Positions 53,701 to 62,151 are shown, counted from the stretch's first letter. The stretch: 64,000 bases of DNA from Flavobacterium sp. (GCF_025352425.1 NZ_JANXTI010000031.1:1-64000); one strand, 5' to 3'. Notes: a model not told the origin generated them from the letters alone. Made by a program: numbers and translations.

Positions 53701-54105
53701 GCAAAAGCTATAATGGAAATTTACAAAGAGCAACAACAATTACGTGAAGCCCTGGAAAAAGAATTGAAGAAGCAAGGAGTTGGAGGTAACGGTCAAAATT
53801 CTTTGGATCAAATGAAGCAAATTGAAAAGCAATTGTTGAATAAAGGTTTTAATAATGAAACGCTTCAAAAAATTTTGAACGTAAAATATGAATTGCTTAA
53901 ATTAGATAAAGCATTACAGCAGCAAGGGCAAGATACGAAGCGGCAATCCGAAACCAATAAGAAAGAATTTAATAATCTCGCAACTCCGTTACCAAGCAAG
54001 CTTCAGGAATATTTGAACAGTATTGAAATTTTAAATAGACAAAGCTTACCTTTGCGCTCAAATTTTAACCAAAGGGTTCAAGAATATTTCAAAACCAATG
54101 ATTAG
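50731..54105 (+). CDS. DUF4175-type large membrane/coiled-coil protein
   Basis: A 1124-residue protein with two or three N-terminal transmembrane segments (about residues 24-45, 55-75 and 140-158), then a beta-rich periplasmic part to about 490. A very long Lys/Glu/Gln coiled coil (about 500-790) follows, then a Gly/Lys/Gln low-complexity stretch (about 900-1000) and a final helical part. It matches the DUF4175 type, of unknown function. The start must be TTG at 50731, because no ATG occurs before the first membrane segment. It overlaps ybeY by 8 bp. Confidence 0.85.
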   Translation: MDNSKIIYQKLEGFINKYYTNQLLKGFIFFVGIGLLYFLFTLFVEYFLWLKPTARTVLFYTFVLVELFLFFRFICFPVFKLAKLQKGIDYEEASIIIGNHFGEIEDKLTNFLQLSYDRNKSELLAASIDQKANTLQPIPFGNAINLGNNKKYLPLAIIPILFFAFFYLSGNSNLISQSLNRVVHFKQQFLPPAPFEFEVLNSNLLAEQNKDFLLKVKTVGKVIPENAMIFIGEESYYMESNKAGEFEFVIPKPSEDLEFHIEANDVSSHDYELKVVTVPSIANFEMALNFPNYLNKKSEVIKGTGNAIIPEGTQVTWRMNTLATQKVDWVNESAHYTFAKNDNMFSLTKSILQNVDYQILTSNNKVQNYEKLNYQISVIKDQYPTINVNNAPDSLKVNKNFVLGQVSDDYGLSKLQIVYYPKDTPNQAKKAAISVKRDIYDQFVFSFPSNLPVEEGVSYEYYFEIFDNDAIHNYKSTKSSVFSNRISTETEKQDEIMQQQNENINSMSKSLKAQDKQLSELDKLQKMGKEKDNLEYKEQQKVNDFIQRQKQQDEMMKEFSEKMKDNLEQFKSEKKDEKKELLQDRLEKSKEEIEKNKKLLEELQKLNDKISKEELFDKMEKFEQASKNQTKSLEQLVELTKRYYVEKKAQQIADKINKLAEKQDKLADKTDENNAEKQDEINKEFDKIKDELNDLEKDNKELKSPMDLPKSDDKEKSIDEDLKDAKDQLQKQQKDKAKPKQKSASKKMKQMGQKMQEQMESGDMEQMEEDVAMLRQILDNLLAYSFSQEEVMKQFKNLKRGPPSFNKNLKIQQDLKQQFKHVDDSLFAMSLRNPKIAEDITKEIGNVQYNVDRAIETLAEANVPKGNSHQQYAVSSSNKLADMLSDILNGMQMQMSGSGAGKPKPGQGEGQGMQLPDIIKKQEGLGEKMKKGMKKGDKPGEGQEGSQGEKDGQGLGGQKGSNGKSDGKGEGGNVKGNKPGGENGQEGEGDAKAIMEIYKEQQQLREALEKELKKQGVGGNGQNSLDQMKQIEKQLLNKGFNNETLQKILNVKYELLKLDKALQQQGQDTKRQSETNKKEFNNLATPLPSKLQEYLNSIEILNRQSLPLRSNFNQRVQEYFKTND

Positions 54106-54520
54106 TTTTAATTACGAGTTAGACTTCAAACTAGCAGATGAAACCGCATATTCAGACTGGCTTTCCAAAGTAATCAGTTCTGAAGTAAAGATGGAAGGAG
54201 AGATTAATTATATCTTCTGTGACGATGATTATTTGTTGGAAATTAACCAACAATACTTAGGTCACGACACCTTGACAGACATCATTAGCTTTGATTATTC
54301 CATAGGAAACGAGCTACATGGAGATATTTTTATTTCTATCGAAAGAGTACGTGAAAACACTATTGATTTCAATGTTGATTTTGAAGACGAACTAAAACGT
54401 GTAATTGTACACGGAGTTTTACACTATTGTGGTTACAAAGATAAAAGCGAGGAAGACGAAAAACTTATGCGTCAAAAGGAAGAAGAAAAAATGAGTATGT
54501 TCCACGTGAAACAAAATTAA
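54098..54520 (+). CDS. ybeY: rRNA maturation endoribonuclease YbeY
   Basis: A 140-residue zinc-dependent RNase for 16S rRNA 3'-end maturation. The motif HGVLHYCGYKD corresponds to H-x3-H-x5-H, but the third histidine is aspartate here. I believe this also occurs in other Bacteroidota homologs, but did not check. DTLTDIISFDY is the other family signature. The last residues MFHVKQ are encoded by a parS-type site (54498-54513), so the C terminus is shaped by that DNA element. It overlaps DUF4175 by 8 bp and stops 1 bp before mnmG. Confidence 0.93.
   Translation: MISFNYELDFKLADETAYSDWLSKVISSEVKMEGEINYIFCDDDYLLEINQQYLGHDTLTDIISFDYSIGNELHGDIFISIERVRENTIDFNVDFEDELKRVIVHGVLHYCGYKDKSEEDEKLMRQKEEEKMSMFHVKQN
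54498..54513. other. parS-type ParB-binding site 1
   Basis: TGTTCCACGTGAAACA matches all 16 positions of the known chromosomal parS consensus TGTTNCACGTGAAACA. It overlaps the 3' end of ybeY. Confidence 0.88.
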
Positions 54521-54521
54521 A

Positions 54522-56393
54522 ATGTTTTTAGAAAAGTACGATATAGTAGTTGTGGGCGCTGGTCACGCGGGTTGTGAAGCAGCAGCGGCATCAGCGAATT
54601 TGGGCTGTAGCACCTTGTTGGTTACTATGAGTCTGCAGAACATTGCCCAGATGTCATGTAATCCGGCTATGGGCGGAATTGCGAAAGGACAAATCGTGCG
54701 GGAGATTGATGCCCTTGGAGGATATTCCGGAATTGTTTCTGATAATACAGCTGTGCAGTTTAAGATGTTGAACAAATCAAAAGGACCGGCAATGTGGTCT
54801 CCACGAGTACAGTCAGACCGAATGCGTTTTGCTGAAGAATGGAGATTGAGATTGGAACAAACTCCTAATCTTGACTTCTATCAGGAAATGGTGAAAGGCC
54901 TTTTAATCAATAATAACAAGATTGAAGGAATTGTTACTTCGCTGGGAATCGAAATCAAAGCTAAAACTGTTGTGCTCACAAATGGAACTTTTTTAAACGG
55001 ATTAATTCATATTGGTGATAAACAATTTGGCGGAGGAAGGGCAGGTGAAAGTGCAGCATACGGAATTACAGACGACTTAGTCAAAGCCGGTTTTGAAGCC
55101 GGAAGGATGAAAACAGGAACACCGCCACGAGTCGATGGCCGTTCGTTGGATTATTCGAAAATGAGGGAAGAACCGGGTGATGATGTTCCAGATAAATTCT
55201 CATACTCTGATGAAACAAAACCCTTAGCAAAGCAACTGCTTTGTCATATGACCTATACTTCAAATGAAGTTCACAATATTCTTCGGGAAGGTTTTGATCG
55301 TTCGCCTATGTTTAATGGGAGAATTAAAAGTATTGGTCCAAGATATTGCCCATCTATTGAAGATAAAATTAATCGATTTGCTGATAAAGAGCGGCACCAG
55401 TTATTTGTTGAGCCGGAAGGCTGGAACACAGTTGAAGTATATGTGAATGGTTTCTCAACCTCATTACCAGAAGATATCCAATTTAAAGCCTTGCGTTCAG
55501 TGGAAGGATTTGGAAAGGTTAAATTCTTTCGCCCTGGTTATGCAATCGAATATGATTACTTTCCACCAACACAGTTAAAACACACGCTTGAAACTAAACT
55601 AGTGGAAGGTTTGTATTTCGCAGGGCAAATAAACGGAACAACAGGATATGAAGAAGCAGCTTCACAAGGAATGATGGCTGGAATTAACGCTGCCCTTAAA
55701 GTAAAAGAACAGGAGCCAATGATTTTGCGTCGAGATGAAGCTTATATCGGAGTTCTAATTGATGATTTAATTACAAAAGGAACTGAAGAACCGTATAGGA
55801 TGTTTACATCGCGTGCCGAATACAGAACGCTATTACGTCAAGACAATGCCGATTTTAGGTTAACACCAAAGGCTTATGGAATTGGATTAGCTTCTGAAAA
55901 AAGATTACGCAGAATGGAGCATAAGTTTAATGAAAGCGAAAAAATGGTAAATTTTTTCAAAGAAACGAGTGTTACACCAGAAGAAGCAAATCCAATTTTG
56001 GAAGCCAAAGAAAGTTCAGCAATGATTCAGTCTGATAAAATGTTTAAAGTATTTTCGCGTCCGCAAATCGAATTAGATGATTTTCTTAAGTTTGATAAAG
56101 TTAAAGATTACGTTGCGGAAAATGATTTAGATAAAGAGATTGTCGAGCAGGCGGAAATTCAGGTTAAATATTCCGGTTATATTGAAAAAGAAAGGAATAA
56201 TGCGGAGAAATTAATTCGATTAGAAGACATTAAAATCCCTGAGAATTTCGATTATCATAAAATTAAATCCATGTCGATAGAAGCGAAACAAAAGTTAAGT
56301 AATATTCGTCCTGTAACCATTTCACAAGCTTCAAGAATCAGCGGTGTTTCACCAGCCGACGTTTCTGTTTTATTAATTTACATGGGTAGATAG
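54522..56393 (+). CDS. mnmG: tRNA uridine-5-carboxymethylaminomethyl modification enzyme MnmG
   Basis: A 623-residue FAD enzyme that, with MnmE, modifies U34 of some tRNAs. VVVGAGHAGCEAAAASANLG binds FAD. GGIAKGQIVREIDALGG, RMKTGTPPRVDGR and YFAGQINGTTGYEEAASQGM are conserved. The C-terminal MnmE/tRNA-binding helices are complete. It is flanked by two parS-type sites, in line with the frequent origin-proximal location of gidA/mnmG. It starts 1 bp after ybeY. Confidence 0.96.
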   Translation: MFLEKYDIVVVGAGHAGCEAAAASANLGCSTLLVTMSLQNIAQMSCNPAMGGIAKGQIVREIDALGGYSGIVSDNTAVQFKMLNKSKGPAMWSPRVQSDRMRFAEEWRLRLEQTPNLDFYQEMVKGLLINNNKIEGIVTSLGIEIKAKTVVLTNGTFLNGLIHIGDKQFGGGRAGESAAYGITDDLVKAGFEAGRMKTGTPPRVDGRSLDYSKMREEPGDDVPDKFSYSDETKPLAKQLLCHMTYTSNEVHNILREGFDRSPMFNGRIKSIGPRYCPSIEDKINRFADKERHQLFVEPEGWNTVEVYVNGFSTSLPEDIQFKALRSVEGFGKVKFFRPGYAIEYDYFPPTQLKHTLETKLVEGLYFAGQINGTTGYEEAASQGMMAGINAALKVKEQEPMILRRDEAYIGVLIDDLITKGTEEPYRMFTSRAEYRTLLRQDNADFRLTPKAYGIGLASEKRLRRMEHKFNESEKMVNFFKETSVTPEEANPILEAKESSAMIQSDKMFKVFSRPQIELDDFLKFDKVKDYVAENDLDKEIVEQAEIQVKYSGYIEKERNNAEKLIRLEDIKIPENFDYHKIKSMSIEAKQKLSNIRPVTISQASRISGVSPADVSVLLIYMGR

Positions 56394-56398
56394 CTTTA

Positions 56399-56414
56399 CG
56401 TTCCACGTGAAACC
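56399..56414. other. parS-type ParB-binding site 2
   Basis: CGTTCCACGTGAAACC keeps the inner 14 bases of the parS consensus and differs only at the two outermost. It is intergenic, 5 bp after mnmG. Confidence 0.75.
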
Positions 56415-56447
56415 AAACTTGACAAGCCTTATCAATACAGTGTTTTT

Positions 56448-57305
56448 ATGAGTTTTCAAAACAATATTTTTTTTAAAAAAGTTAGAGATTATTCGGTTTC
56501 AAAAGAAATTTTCGAATTGCATCACAACCCGGAATATGATTTATTAATTACGTTTCCGAAGCCAAGTCCGGAAAAGTTACCGCGCTATTATGACAGTGAA
56601 GATTATATTTCCCACACTGATGGAAAGCGTTCATTATTTGAAAGAATATATCATTTAATTAAAAACATTGCGCTTAAAAACAAAGTAAAATTAATTAATG
56701 CGCAATCTCAAAAAGGGAAAATTTTAGACATTGGAGCAGGAACTGGAGATTTTTTAGTAGTAGCAAAAAAAGATGGATGGCAAATAATAGGCATCGAACC
56801 AAGCACAAAAGCAAAGGCAATTGCTCAAAATAAAGGAATAAACTTTGCAGATAAACTCTCTGATTTAGAAACTTATTCTTTTGACATAATTACAATGTGG
56901 CACGTTTTAGAACACGTAACTAATCTTGACGAATATATTTCAGAATTGAAAAGACTGTTAAAACCAAACGGAACAATTTTTATTGCGGTTCCAAACTTCA
57001 AATCTTTTGACGCTACTTATTATGGGAGATTTTGGGCAGGGTTTGACGTACCACGACACATTTGGCATTTTTCGAAAACGGCAATTGATAGACTTTTTGC
57101 AGAAAAGGAAATGAAATTAATTGGAGTACTTCCAATGAAATTTGACAGCTTTTATGTGAGCTTATTATCAGAGAAATATAAAACAGGCAAAATGAATTAT
57201 ATTAAAGCTTTTTTTGTCGGTTTAAAATCAAATCAAAGCGGAAACCAAACAAAAGAGTATTCTTCCCATATTTATATTATAAAAAACCATCAAAAAGCGA
57301 TATAA
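56448..57305 (+). CDS. class I SAM-dependent methyltransferase
   Basis: A 285-residue protein with an N-terminal segment (ELHHNPEYDLLITFPKPSPE) preceding the Rossmann core. ILDIGAGTGDFLVVAKKDGW is motif I and ITMWHVLEHVTNLDEYISEL is motif II/III. VPRHIWHFSKTAIDRLFAE fits the Methyltransf_23 group found with polysaccharide or quinone genes. Substrate is unknown. It lies 54 bp after mnmG with the second parS-type site between them. Confidence 0.85.
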   Translation: MSFQNNIFFKKVRDYSVSKEIFELHHNPEYDLLITFPKPSPEKLPRYYDSEDYISHTDGKRSLFERIYHLIKNIALKNKVKLINAQSQKGKILDIGAGTGDFLVVAKKDGWQIIGIEPSTKAKAIAQNKGINFADKLSDLETYSFDIITMWHVLEHVTNLDEYISELKRLLKPNGTIFIAVPNFKSFDATYYGRFWAGFDVPRHIWHFSKTAIDRLFAEKEMKLIGVLPMKFDSFYVSLLSEKYKTGKMNYIKAFFVGLKSNQSGNQTKEYSSHIYIIKNHQKAI

Positions 57306-57493
57306 AGCACAACACTGAGTTAAACGAAATCAGAACATGCATCAAGCCATTTCAAATAAGAAACGCTTTTAAAGGGCTTTATTTGAGGTTGATTTTAATA
57401 GCCATTACCTATAAAAAATATTTTTACAATAACTTAAAATTATCATACAAAAAACTCTAAAATTCAACTCTTAGCTAAATGAATTTTATTTTA

Positions 57494-57501
57494 TACTTTT
57501 G
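57494..57501 (+). promoter_or_regulatory. TAnnTTTG promoter box for the OmpH-like gene
   Basis: TACTTTTG lies 25 nt before the ATG at 57527. Confidence 0.5.
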
Positions 57502-57526
57502 AAACACAAATTAAATTTATCAAATC

Positions 57527-58117
57527 ATGATTAAAAAAACAGTTCTCCTTTTTACGTTTGTAATTGCAATTATTTCCTGCAATAAAACAACAGAAATAAA
57601 AGAATTTAAGACAGCTTACGTCGATACTTCAAAACTAATGGACGAATCAACAGAAGCTAAAGATATCGGAGCGAAATACAAAGACAAATCAAAAGTAATG
57701 GGTAATCAGTTAGAAGCTGAAGTAGCCCGTTTCAAATCAGAAGCGGCAAGTTTTAAGAAGAACGCGCAGGCAAATGGCCCAGCATGGGCACAACAAAAAG
57801 GCGCTGAATTGTCACAAAGAGAACAACAATTAAACTATGCACAACAGGCAATGCTGCAACAGTTGCAGCAAGAAAGCGGTAATGAAATAGACACGTTAGT
57901 TAGCAGCTATAGAAAGATGCTAAAAGAATATGGAAAGGAAAAAGGTTACGATTATATTTACGGATCAGGCGATGCATCACCATCAATTTTATATGCAAAA
58001 GACAACTATGATATCACCAAAGAAGTAATTAAGATGGTAAACGACAAATATAAATCTGCTGGCAAAAAAGAAGATTCAAGCCAAGCGAAACAAGCTCCAA
58101 AGGAAGAAAAGAAATAA
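57527..58117 (+). CDS. OmpH/Skp-like periplasmic chaperone, lipoprotein
   Basis: A 196-residue OmpH-family protein. The signal peptide ends with the lipobox IISC (Cys at 18), so it is probably a lipoprotein, unlike soluble Skp. AYVDTSKLMDEST is the family N-terminal strand, followed by a long Gln/Ala-rich alpha-helical hairpin (about 60-140) and a final strand region (YDYIYGSGDASPSILYA). It would bind unfolded outer-membrane proteins. Bacteroidota often carry several OmpH paralogs. A terminator follows at 58138-58166. Confidence 0.87.
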   Translation: MIKKTVLLFTFVIAIISCNKTTEIKEFKTAYVDTSKLMDESTEAKDIGAKYKDKSKVMGNQLEAEVARFKSEAASFKKNAQANGPAWAQQKGAELSQREQQLNYAQQAMLQQLQQESGNEIDTLVSSYRKMLKEYGKEKGYDYIYGSGDASPSILYAKDNYDITKEVIKMVNDKYKSAGKKEDSSQAKQAPKEEKK

Positions 58118-58137
58118 TATAATTTTTTTGTAAGAAT

Positions 58138-58166
58138 AAAAAGCCTCAATTTGTAGGCTTTTTTTT
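58138..58166 (+). terminator. terminator after the OmpH-like gene
   Basis: AAGCCT (58141-58146) pairs with AGGCTT (58155-58160), extended by A and T tracts. Confidence 0.75.
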
Positions 58167-58167
58167 G

Positions 58168-58198
58168 TTGTATGTTGAAATACAATGTTTTATATTTG
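58168..58198 (+). promoter_or_regulatory. promoter (TTG-N20-TATATTTG) for the PIF1-like helicase
   Basis: TTG at 58168-58170 and TATATTTG at 58191-58198 precede the ATG at 58217 by 18 nt. Confidence 0.6.
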
Positions 58199-58216
58199 CA
58201 TCTTAAATTATAAGCC

Positions 58217-60481
58217 ATGGAATCACTATCAGCCGAAGCAAACTATGTTTTGCAATTTATTAATCAAACCAATCGCTCCATTTTCCTTACGGGAAAAGCC
58301 GGAACAGGAAAAACCACACTTCTTAAAGAAATTATCAAATCAACACACAAAAACTGTGTCGTTGTTGCGCCTACAGGAATTGCAGCTTTAAACGCTGGCG
58401 GTGTTACTATTCATACGATGTTTCAGTTGCCTTTCGGAGGATTTATTCCCGATAATTCTACGCCTCAATTTTCAGAGAATTCTAAGTTTGAAACCAAGGC
58501 AACTTTACGCCGGCATTTCAAAATGAGTGGGTTGAAGAAATCTGTTATTCAGAATATGGAATTGCTAATTATTGACGAAGTCAGTATGTTGCGCTCCGAT
58601 TTGATGGATGCTATAGACTTTATGTTGCAATCTGTTCGAAGAAAAAATATACCTTTTGGGGGTGTTCAGATCCTTTTTATTGGCGATTTATTGCAATTGC
58701 CACCTATAATTCGCGACGACGAATGGCGAATATTACAATCTTATTACAAAGGAAAATTCTTTTTTCATTCGCACGTTATTCAGCAAAATCCACCTTTATA
58801 TATTGAGTTATCTAAGATTTTCCGGCAAACGGATGAACAGTTCATCTCGGTTTTAAATAACTTAAGGAATAATCAGATTTCGCAAAGCGATATTCAAATT
58901 CTCAATCAATTTGTACAACCCAATTTTGATTTGAAAGCCAATAAAGGCTACATCATTTTGACAACGCACAACGTTAAAGCCGATTCTGTAAATACACAAT
59001 CACTGATTGATTTAAAAGGAAATTCTAAAGTATACAAAGCGTTAATTGTGGATGATTTTCCCGATAAGATTTTTCCTTTGGAAGAGAAATTAGAACTAAA
59101 AGTCGGAGCTCAAGTAATGTTTATCAAAAACGATTTGTCTTTTGATAAAAATTATTTTAACGGAAAAATGGGTATCATTAAATCGCTTTCAGATGAAGAA
59201 ATCATGGTTCACTTCCCCGAAGAAAACAAAACCATTGAAGTAGAACGTTATGAATGGCAAAACATCCGCTATTATGTGGATGAAAACACCAAAGAAATCA
59301 ATGAAGAAGTACTCGGAACATTTACGCATTATCCAATAAAATTAGCTTGGGCAATCACCGTTCATAAAAGCCAGGGATTAACATTTGACAAAGCGGCACT
59401 CGATGTTTCGCAGGTTTTTCTTCCCGGACAAGCCTATGTGGCACTTTCACGATTACGTTCATTAAATGGCTTGGTGTTGTTTTCTCCATTGCAAATGAAC
59501 GGTATTTCCAGCGACCAGGATGTGATGCTCTACGCCGAAAACAAAGCTAATGAAGAACTTTTGAAAAACTCATTGAAGCAGGAAACCAAAAATTTTATTC
59601 ATAACTACTTGAGATCCAGTTTTGATTGGACAGATTTGGCTCAGGAATGGCGCAATCATCAGTTTAGTTATAACGAAAATTCAGAACTATCGGCCAAATC
59701 AAAGCATGCTGTTTGGGCAAAAAAGCAGACCGAATCTATCGAAAGTCTTTTGGATTCATCCCGAAAATTCATCGCACAATTAAACTCACTTTTTAAAGAA
59801 GAGGAAGTTGACTTTAAATTTGTTTTCGAAAGAATTCAAGCCGCTCATTCCTTTTTTTTAAAACCCTTAGATAATCTTGTTTATGAAATTCTGTGGAAAC
59901 TAGAAGAAGTAATTCGGATTAAAAAAGTGAAAGCGTTTTATGATGAATTAATTGTTTTGGAAACGCTGCAAACCAAGGCAGTTTTACAATTAATGAAAGC
60001 AAAATTGCTAATAGAAACTGTTGTAAAAGGTGAAACAATTTCTAAAGAAAAATTATCTTCGGATGCAATTAAATTTTACAAAATTAGAAAACTGGAAACC
60101 ATTCGGGAAGAATTTAAAGATTTAAATGTGACTTTAATTGAAGATGAAGTTGATTTAGAACGCTATACCAAAAAGAAAAAAACAGATAAAACTCCGAAAA
60201 AATCCACCGTTCAGGAAACCCATGAATTATGGCTCGAAAAGAATTCTATCAAAGAAATTGCCGCAATCCGTAAGCTTACTACCCAAACCATTGCTGGTCA
60301 TATCGCGAAACTTATAGAAACAGAAACCATCTCCATTTCAAATGTTTTGCCCGCAGAAAAAATTCAACAATTAGCCGAAGCCTTTAAAGGTTATAAAGAA
60401 GAAACCCTCAACGGATTGAAAGAGCAATATGGAGATAAATTCACTTGGGATGAATTGAAAATGTTTAAAGCAAGTTTGTAA
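58217..60481 (+). CDS. PIF1-like AAA helicase with C-terminal helix-turn-helix
   Basis: A 754-residue SF1B helicase. Walker A is GKAGTGKTTLL, Walker B is ELLIIDEVSMLRSDLMDAI, and FGGVQILFIGDLLQLPP with VHKSQGLTFDKAALDVSQVF are the PIF1/RecD2 motifs. About 150 residues at the end contain a helix-turn-helix/HRDC-like region (LWLEKNSIKEIAAIRKLTTQ). It probably unwinds DNA with 5'-3' polarity or acts at stalled forks or G-quadruplexes. It has its own promoter and stops immediately (0 bp) before the convergent DoxX-like gene. Confidence 0.9.
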   Translation: MESLSAEANYVLQFINQTNRSIFLTGKAGTGKTTLLKEIIKSTHKNCVVVAPTGIAALNAGGVTIHTMFQLPFGGFIPDNSTPQFSENSKFETKATLRRHFKMSGLKKSVIQNMELLIIDEVSMLRSDLMDAIDFMLQSVRRKNIPFGGVQILFIGDLLQLPPIIRDDEWRILQSYYKGKFFFHSHVIQQNPPLYIELSKIFRQTDEQFISVLNNLRNNQISQSDIQILNQFVQPNFDLKANKGYIILTTHNVKADSVNTQSLIDLKGNSKVYKALIVDDFPDKIFPLEEKLELKVGAQVMFIKNDLSFDKNYFNGKMGIIKSLSDEEIMVHFPEENKTIEVERYEWQNIRYYVDENTKEINEEVLGTFTHYPIKLAWAITVHKSQGLTFDKAALDVSQVFLPGQAYVALSRLRSLNGLVLFSPLQMNGISSDQDVMLYAENKANEELLKNSLKQETKNFIHNYLRSSFDWTDLAQEWRNHQFSYNENSELSAKSKHAVWAKKQTESIESLLDSSRKFIAQLNSLFKEEEVDFKFVFERIQAAHSFFLKPLDNLVYEILWKLEEVIRIKKVKAFYDELIVLETLQTKAVLQLMKAKLLIETVVKGETISKEKLSSDAIKFYKIRKLETIREEFKDLNVTLIEDEVDLERYTKKKKTDKTPKKSTVQETHELWLEKNSIKEIAAIRKLTTQTIAGHIAKLIETETISISNVLPAEKIQQLAEAFKGYKEETLNGLKEQYGDKFTWDELKMFKASL

Positions 60482-60868
60482 TTAGCTCAACCAAAAAACA
60501 GCTAATATGGCGGGAACAAAATAAATAGCAATCGTTCGCGCACCATCATAATCTTTAGCTAAACGTTGACCTAAAAGCAGTAAAATCAATGTAATGCAGG
60601 AAAAAACGGCGCCATAAAAACCAAATGCTCTTCCTCCGTTAATCAATAATTCAACACAACCAACCAACGTTAAAACACCTGTCAAAAGTTCCAGAATTAA
60701 AATAACTCCTAAAGAAAGAGGGACATGATTTTTTAGCAATGAAGTATGGGCAAAATGGCCTTTAAGCCAGTCTATATTTTCCTGCCAGCCAAAGATTTTA
60801 TCATACGCAGATTGCACAAAGGTAACCGCAAGAAAAAGCAAAACAAGTATGGAAGCAGTGTTCGTCAT
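60482..60868 (-). CDS. DoxX-like small membrane protein
   Basis: A 128-residue protein with four hydrophobic helices. VQSAYDKIFGWQENIDWLKG after the first helix is the DoxX-type segment. Function of this family is poorly known (oxidoreductase-associated in a few cases). It follows holB by 5 bp on the same strand, probably sharing its transcript. Its end touches the convergent helicase gene. Confidence 0.8.
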   Translation of the reverse strand: MTNTASILVLLFLAVTFVQSAYDKIFGWQENIDWLKGHFAHTSLLKNHVPLSLGVILILELLTGVLTLVGCVELLINGGRAFGFYGAVFSCITLILLLLGQRLAKDYDGARTIAIYFVPAILAVFWLS

Positions 60869-60873
60869 GGTGG

Positions 60874-62022
60874 TTAATTTTTATGAATTAATCGAGTAAG
60901 TTTTATCGATAAATCGGTTAATATAATTTTGGCATTCCCGTTCCGTTCAATGTGATAAATTGCCTCAGAGAGTTCATTGAAAATTGGATTAATGTTGTTG
61001 CCATTTACAAACGGAGCAAATTTATCAAATGTAAAGTTTTCCACTTGTGGTTCCACGTAAACCAGATTTTTCGTTTCGTAATTGTGCAGCAAAGCCTGGC
61101 GGAACATAACGATGCAATAATTCAAAAACTGCTTTTGTCCTTCGCGACCCAAACCCGCAATTTCTTCGCTCCATGAAATTAGATCCTGAATGGCTGAAGC
61201 ATTCTTTTTTGCAGTAAATGCAGCACGAACCCAAGCTACAAACCACTTTTCAAAAGGAAGATCTTCGGCATCATTTTTTACAATATGAAGTGCTTTATTA
61301 TAATTTCCTTGTGCCTGATGAGCCACTTTTGACGCTGAAGAATCATCTAAAAAATAGCCGACTTTTAATGCTTTTGAAATTTCAGTTTCAGGTAACGCTG
61401 CAAAATGGAGTACTTGGCATCGTGATCGAATTGTTTGAATAATATCTTCTTCGTTTTCAGAAATTAGCAGGAATAATGTTTTCTGAGGAGGCTCTTCCAA
61501 CAATTTTAGTAATTTGTTGGAGGCAGCGATGTTCATTTTATCCGCCATCCAAACAATCATAATTTTATAACCACCTTCATAGGATTTCAGCGCTAAAGAC
61601 TTTAAAATTTCCTGAGCGTCTTCTACGCGGATTTCACCTTGCTTGTTCTGAACGCCCAAATGCTTGTACCAATCAAATAGACTTCCGTAAGGATTTTGAG
61701 AAACAAACTCGCGCCAATCAATTATAAAATCAGCACTTTTTGGTTTTGTTTTCACATCTTCATTAGTCACATTTGGATACACAAAATGCAAATCAGGGTG
61801 TGATAATGATTGAAACTTTAGATTGCAACTTTCGTTTCCACCACTATTTTCCTGACCTTGATTACTGCACAAAACAAATTGTGCATAAGCAATCGCCATA
61901 GCCAAGGTTCCACATCCTTCCGGACCAACGAATAATTGGGCATGTGGAATTCGCCCCGACAATGCGTTTTTTATTAGATGATTTTTAATATAATCCTGAC
62001 CAAGTATGTCTGAAAACTGCAT
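60874..62022 (-). CDS. holB: DNA polymerase III subunit delta'
   Basis: A 382-residue clamp-loader subunit. FSDILGQDYIKNHL at the N terminus, then LFVGPEGCGTLAMAIAYAQF, where the Walker A lysine is replaced (GCGT-L), as expected for a non-ATP-binding delta' subunit. IRVEDAQEI and LLKLLEEPPQKTLFLLISE and IRSRCQ (SRC motif) are the delta'/RFC motifs. The zinc-binding cysteine cluster after Walker A is reduced. The promoter box is only 4 nt upstream of the ATG, so the mRNA may be leaderless. The DoxX-like gene follows by 5 bp. Confidence 0.9.
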   Translation of the reverse strand: MQFSDILGQDYIKNHLIKNALSGRIPHAQLFVGPEGCGTLAMAIAYAQFVLCSNQGQENSGGNESCNLKFQSLSHPDLHFVYPNVTNEDVKTKPKSADFIIDWREFVSQNPYGSLFDWYKHLGVQNKQGEIRVEDAQEILKSLALKSYEGGYKIMIVWMADKMNIAASNKLLKLLEEPPQKTLFLLISENEEDIIQTIRSRCQVLHFAALPETEISKALKVGYFLDDSSASKVAHQAQGNYNKALHIVKNDAEDLPFEKWFVAWVRAAFTAKKNASAIQDLISWSEEIAGLGREGQKQFLNYCIVMFRQALLHNYETKNLVYVEPQVENFTFDKFAPFVNGNNINPIFNELSEAIYHIERNGNAKIILTDLSIKLTRLIHKN

Positions 62023-62026
62023 AGAG

Positions 62027-62034
62027 CAAATATA
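62027..62034 (-). promoter_or_regulatory. TATATTTG promoter box abutting the holB start
   Basis: On the minus strand TATATTTG ends 4 nt before the holB ATG (62022), which would place transcription initiation at or near the start codon. Confidence 0.55.
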
Positions 62035-62151
62035 GAAGAAATTTAGAGGTTACTAAAAATGGCTCTCATTAAATCTGAAAATTAATCAAATTTCGCATTA
62101 ATTAAGTTACATTTCATTGGTAATAAAGTTTTTAACCCTTAAAATTTGATT

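Noticed and set aside
53422-53739. Minus-strand open frames opposite the Gly/Lys-rich part of the DUF4175-type gene
   Set aside because: They arise from the low-complexity composition of the plus-strand gene and have no family features.
61049-61063. Third parS-type site
   Set aside because: The sequence GTTCCACGTAAACC lacks a base of the CACGTG core, so it is not a ParB site.
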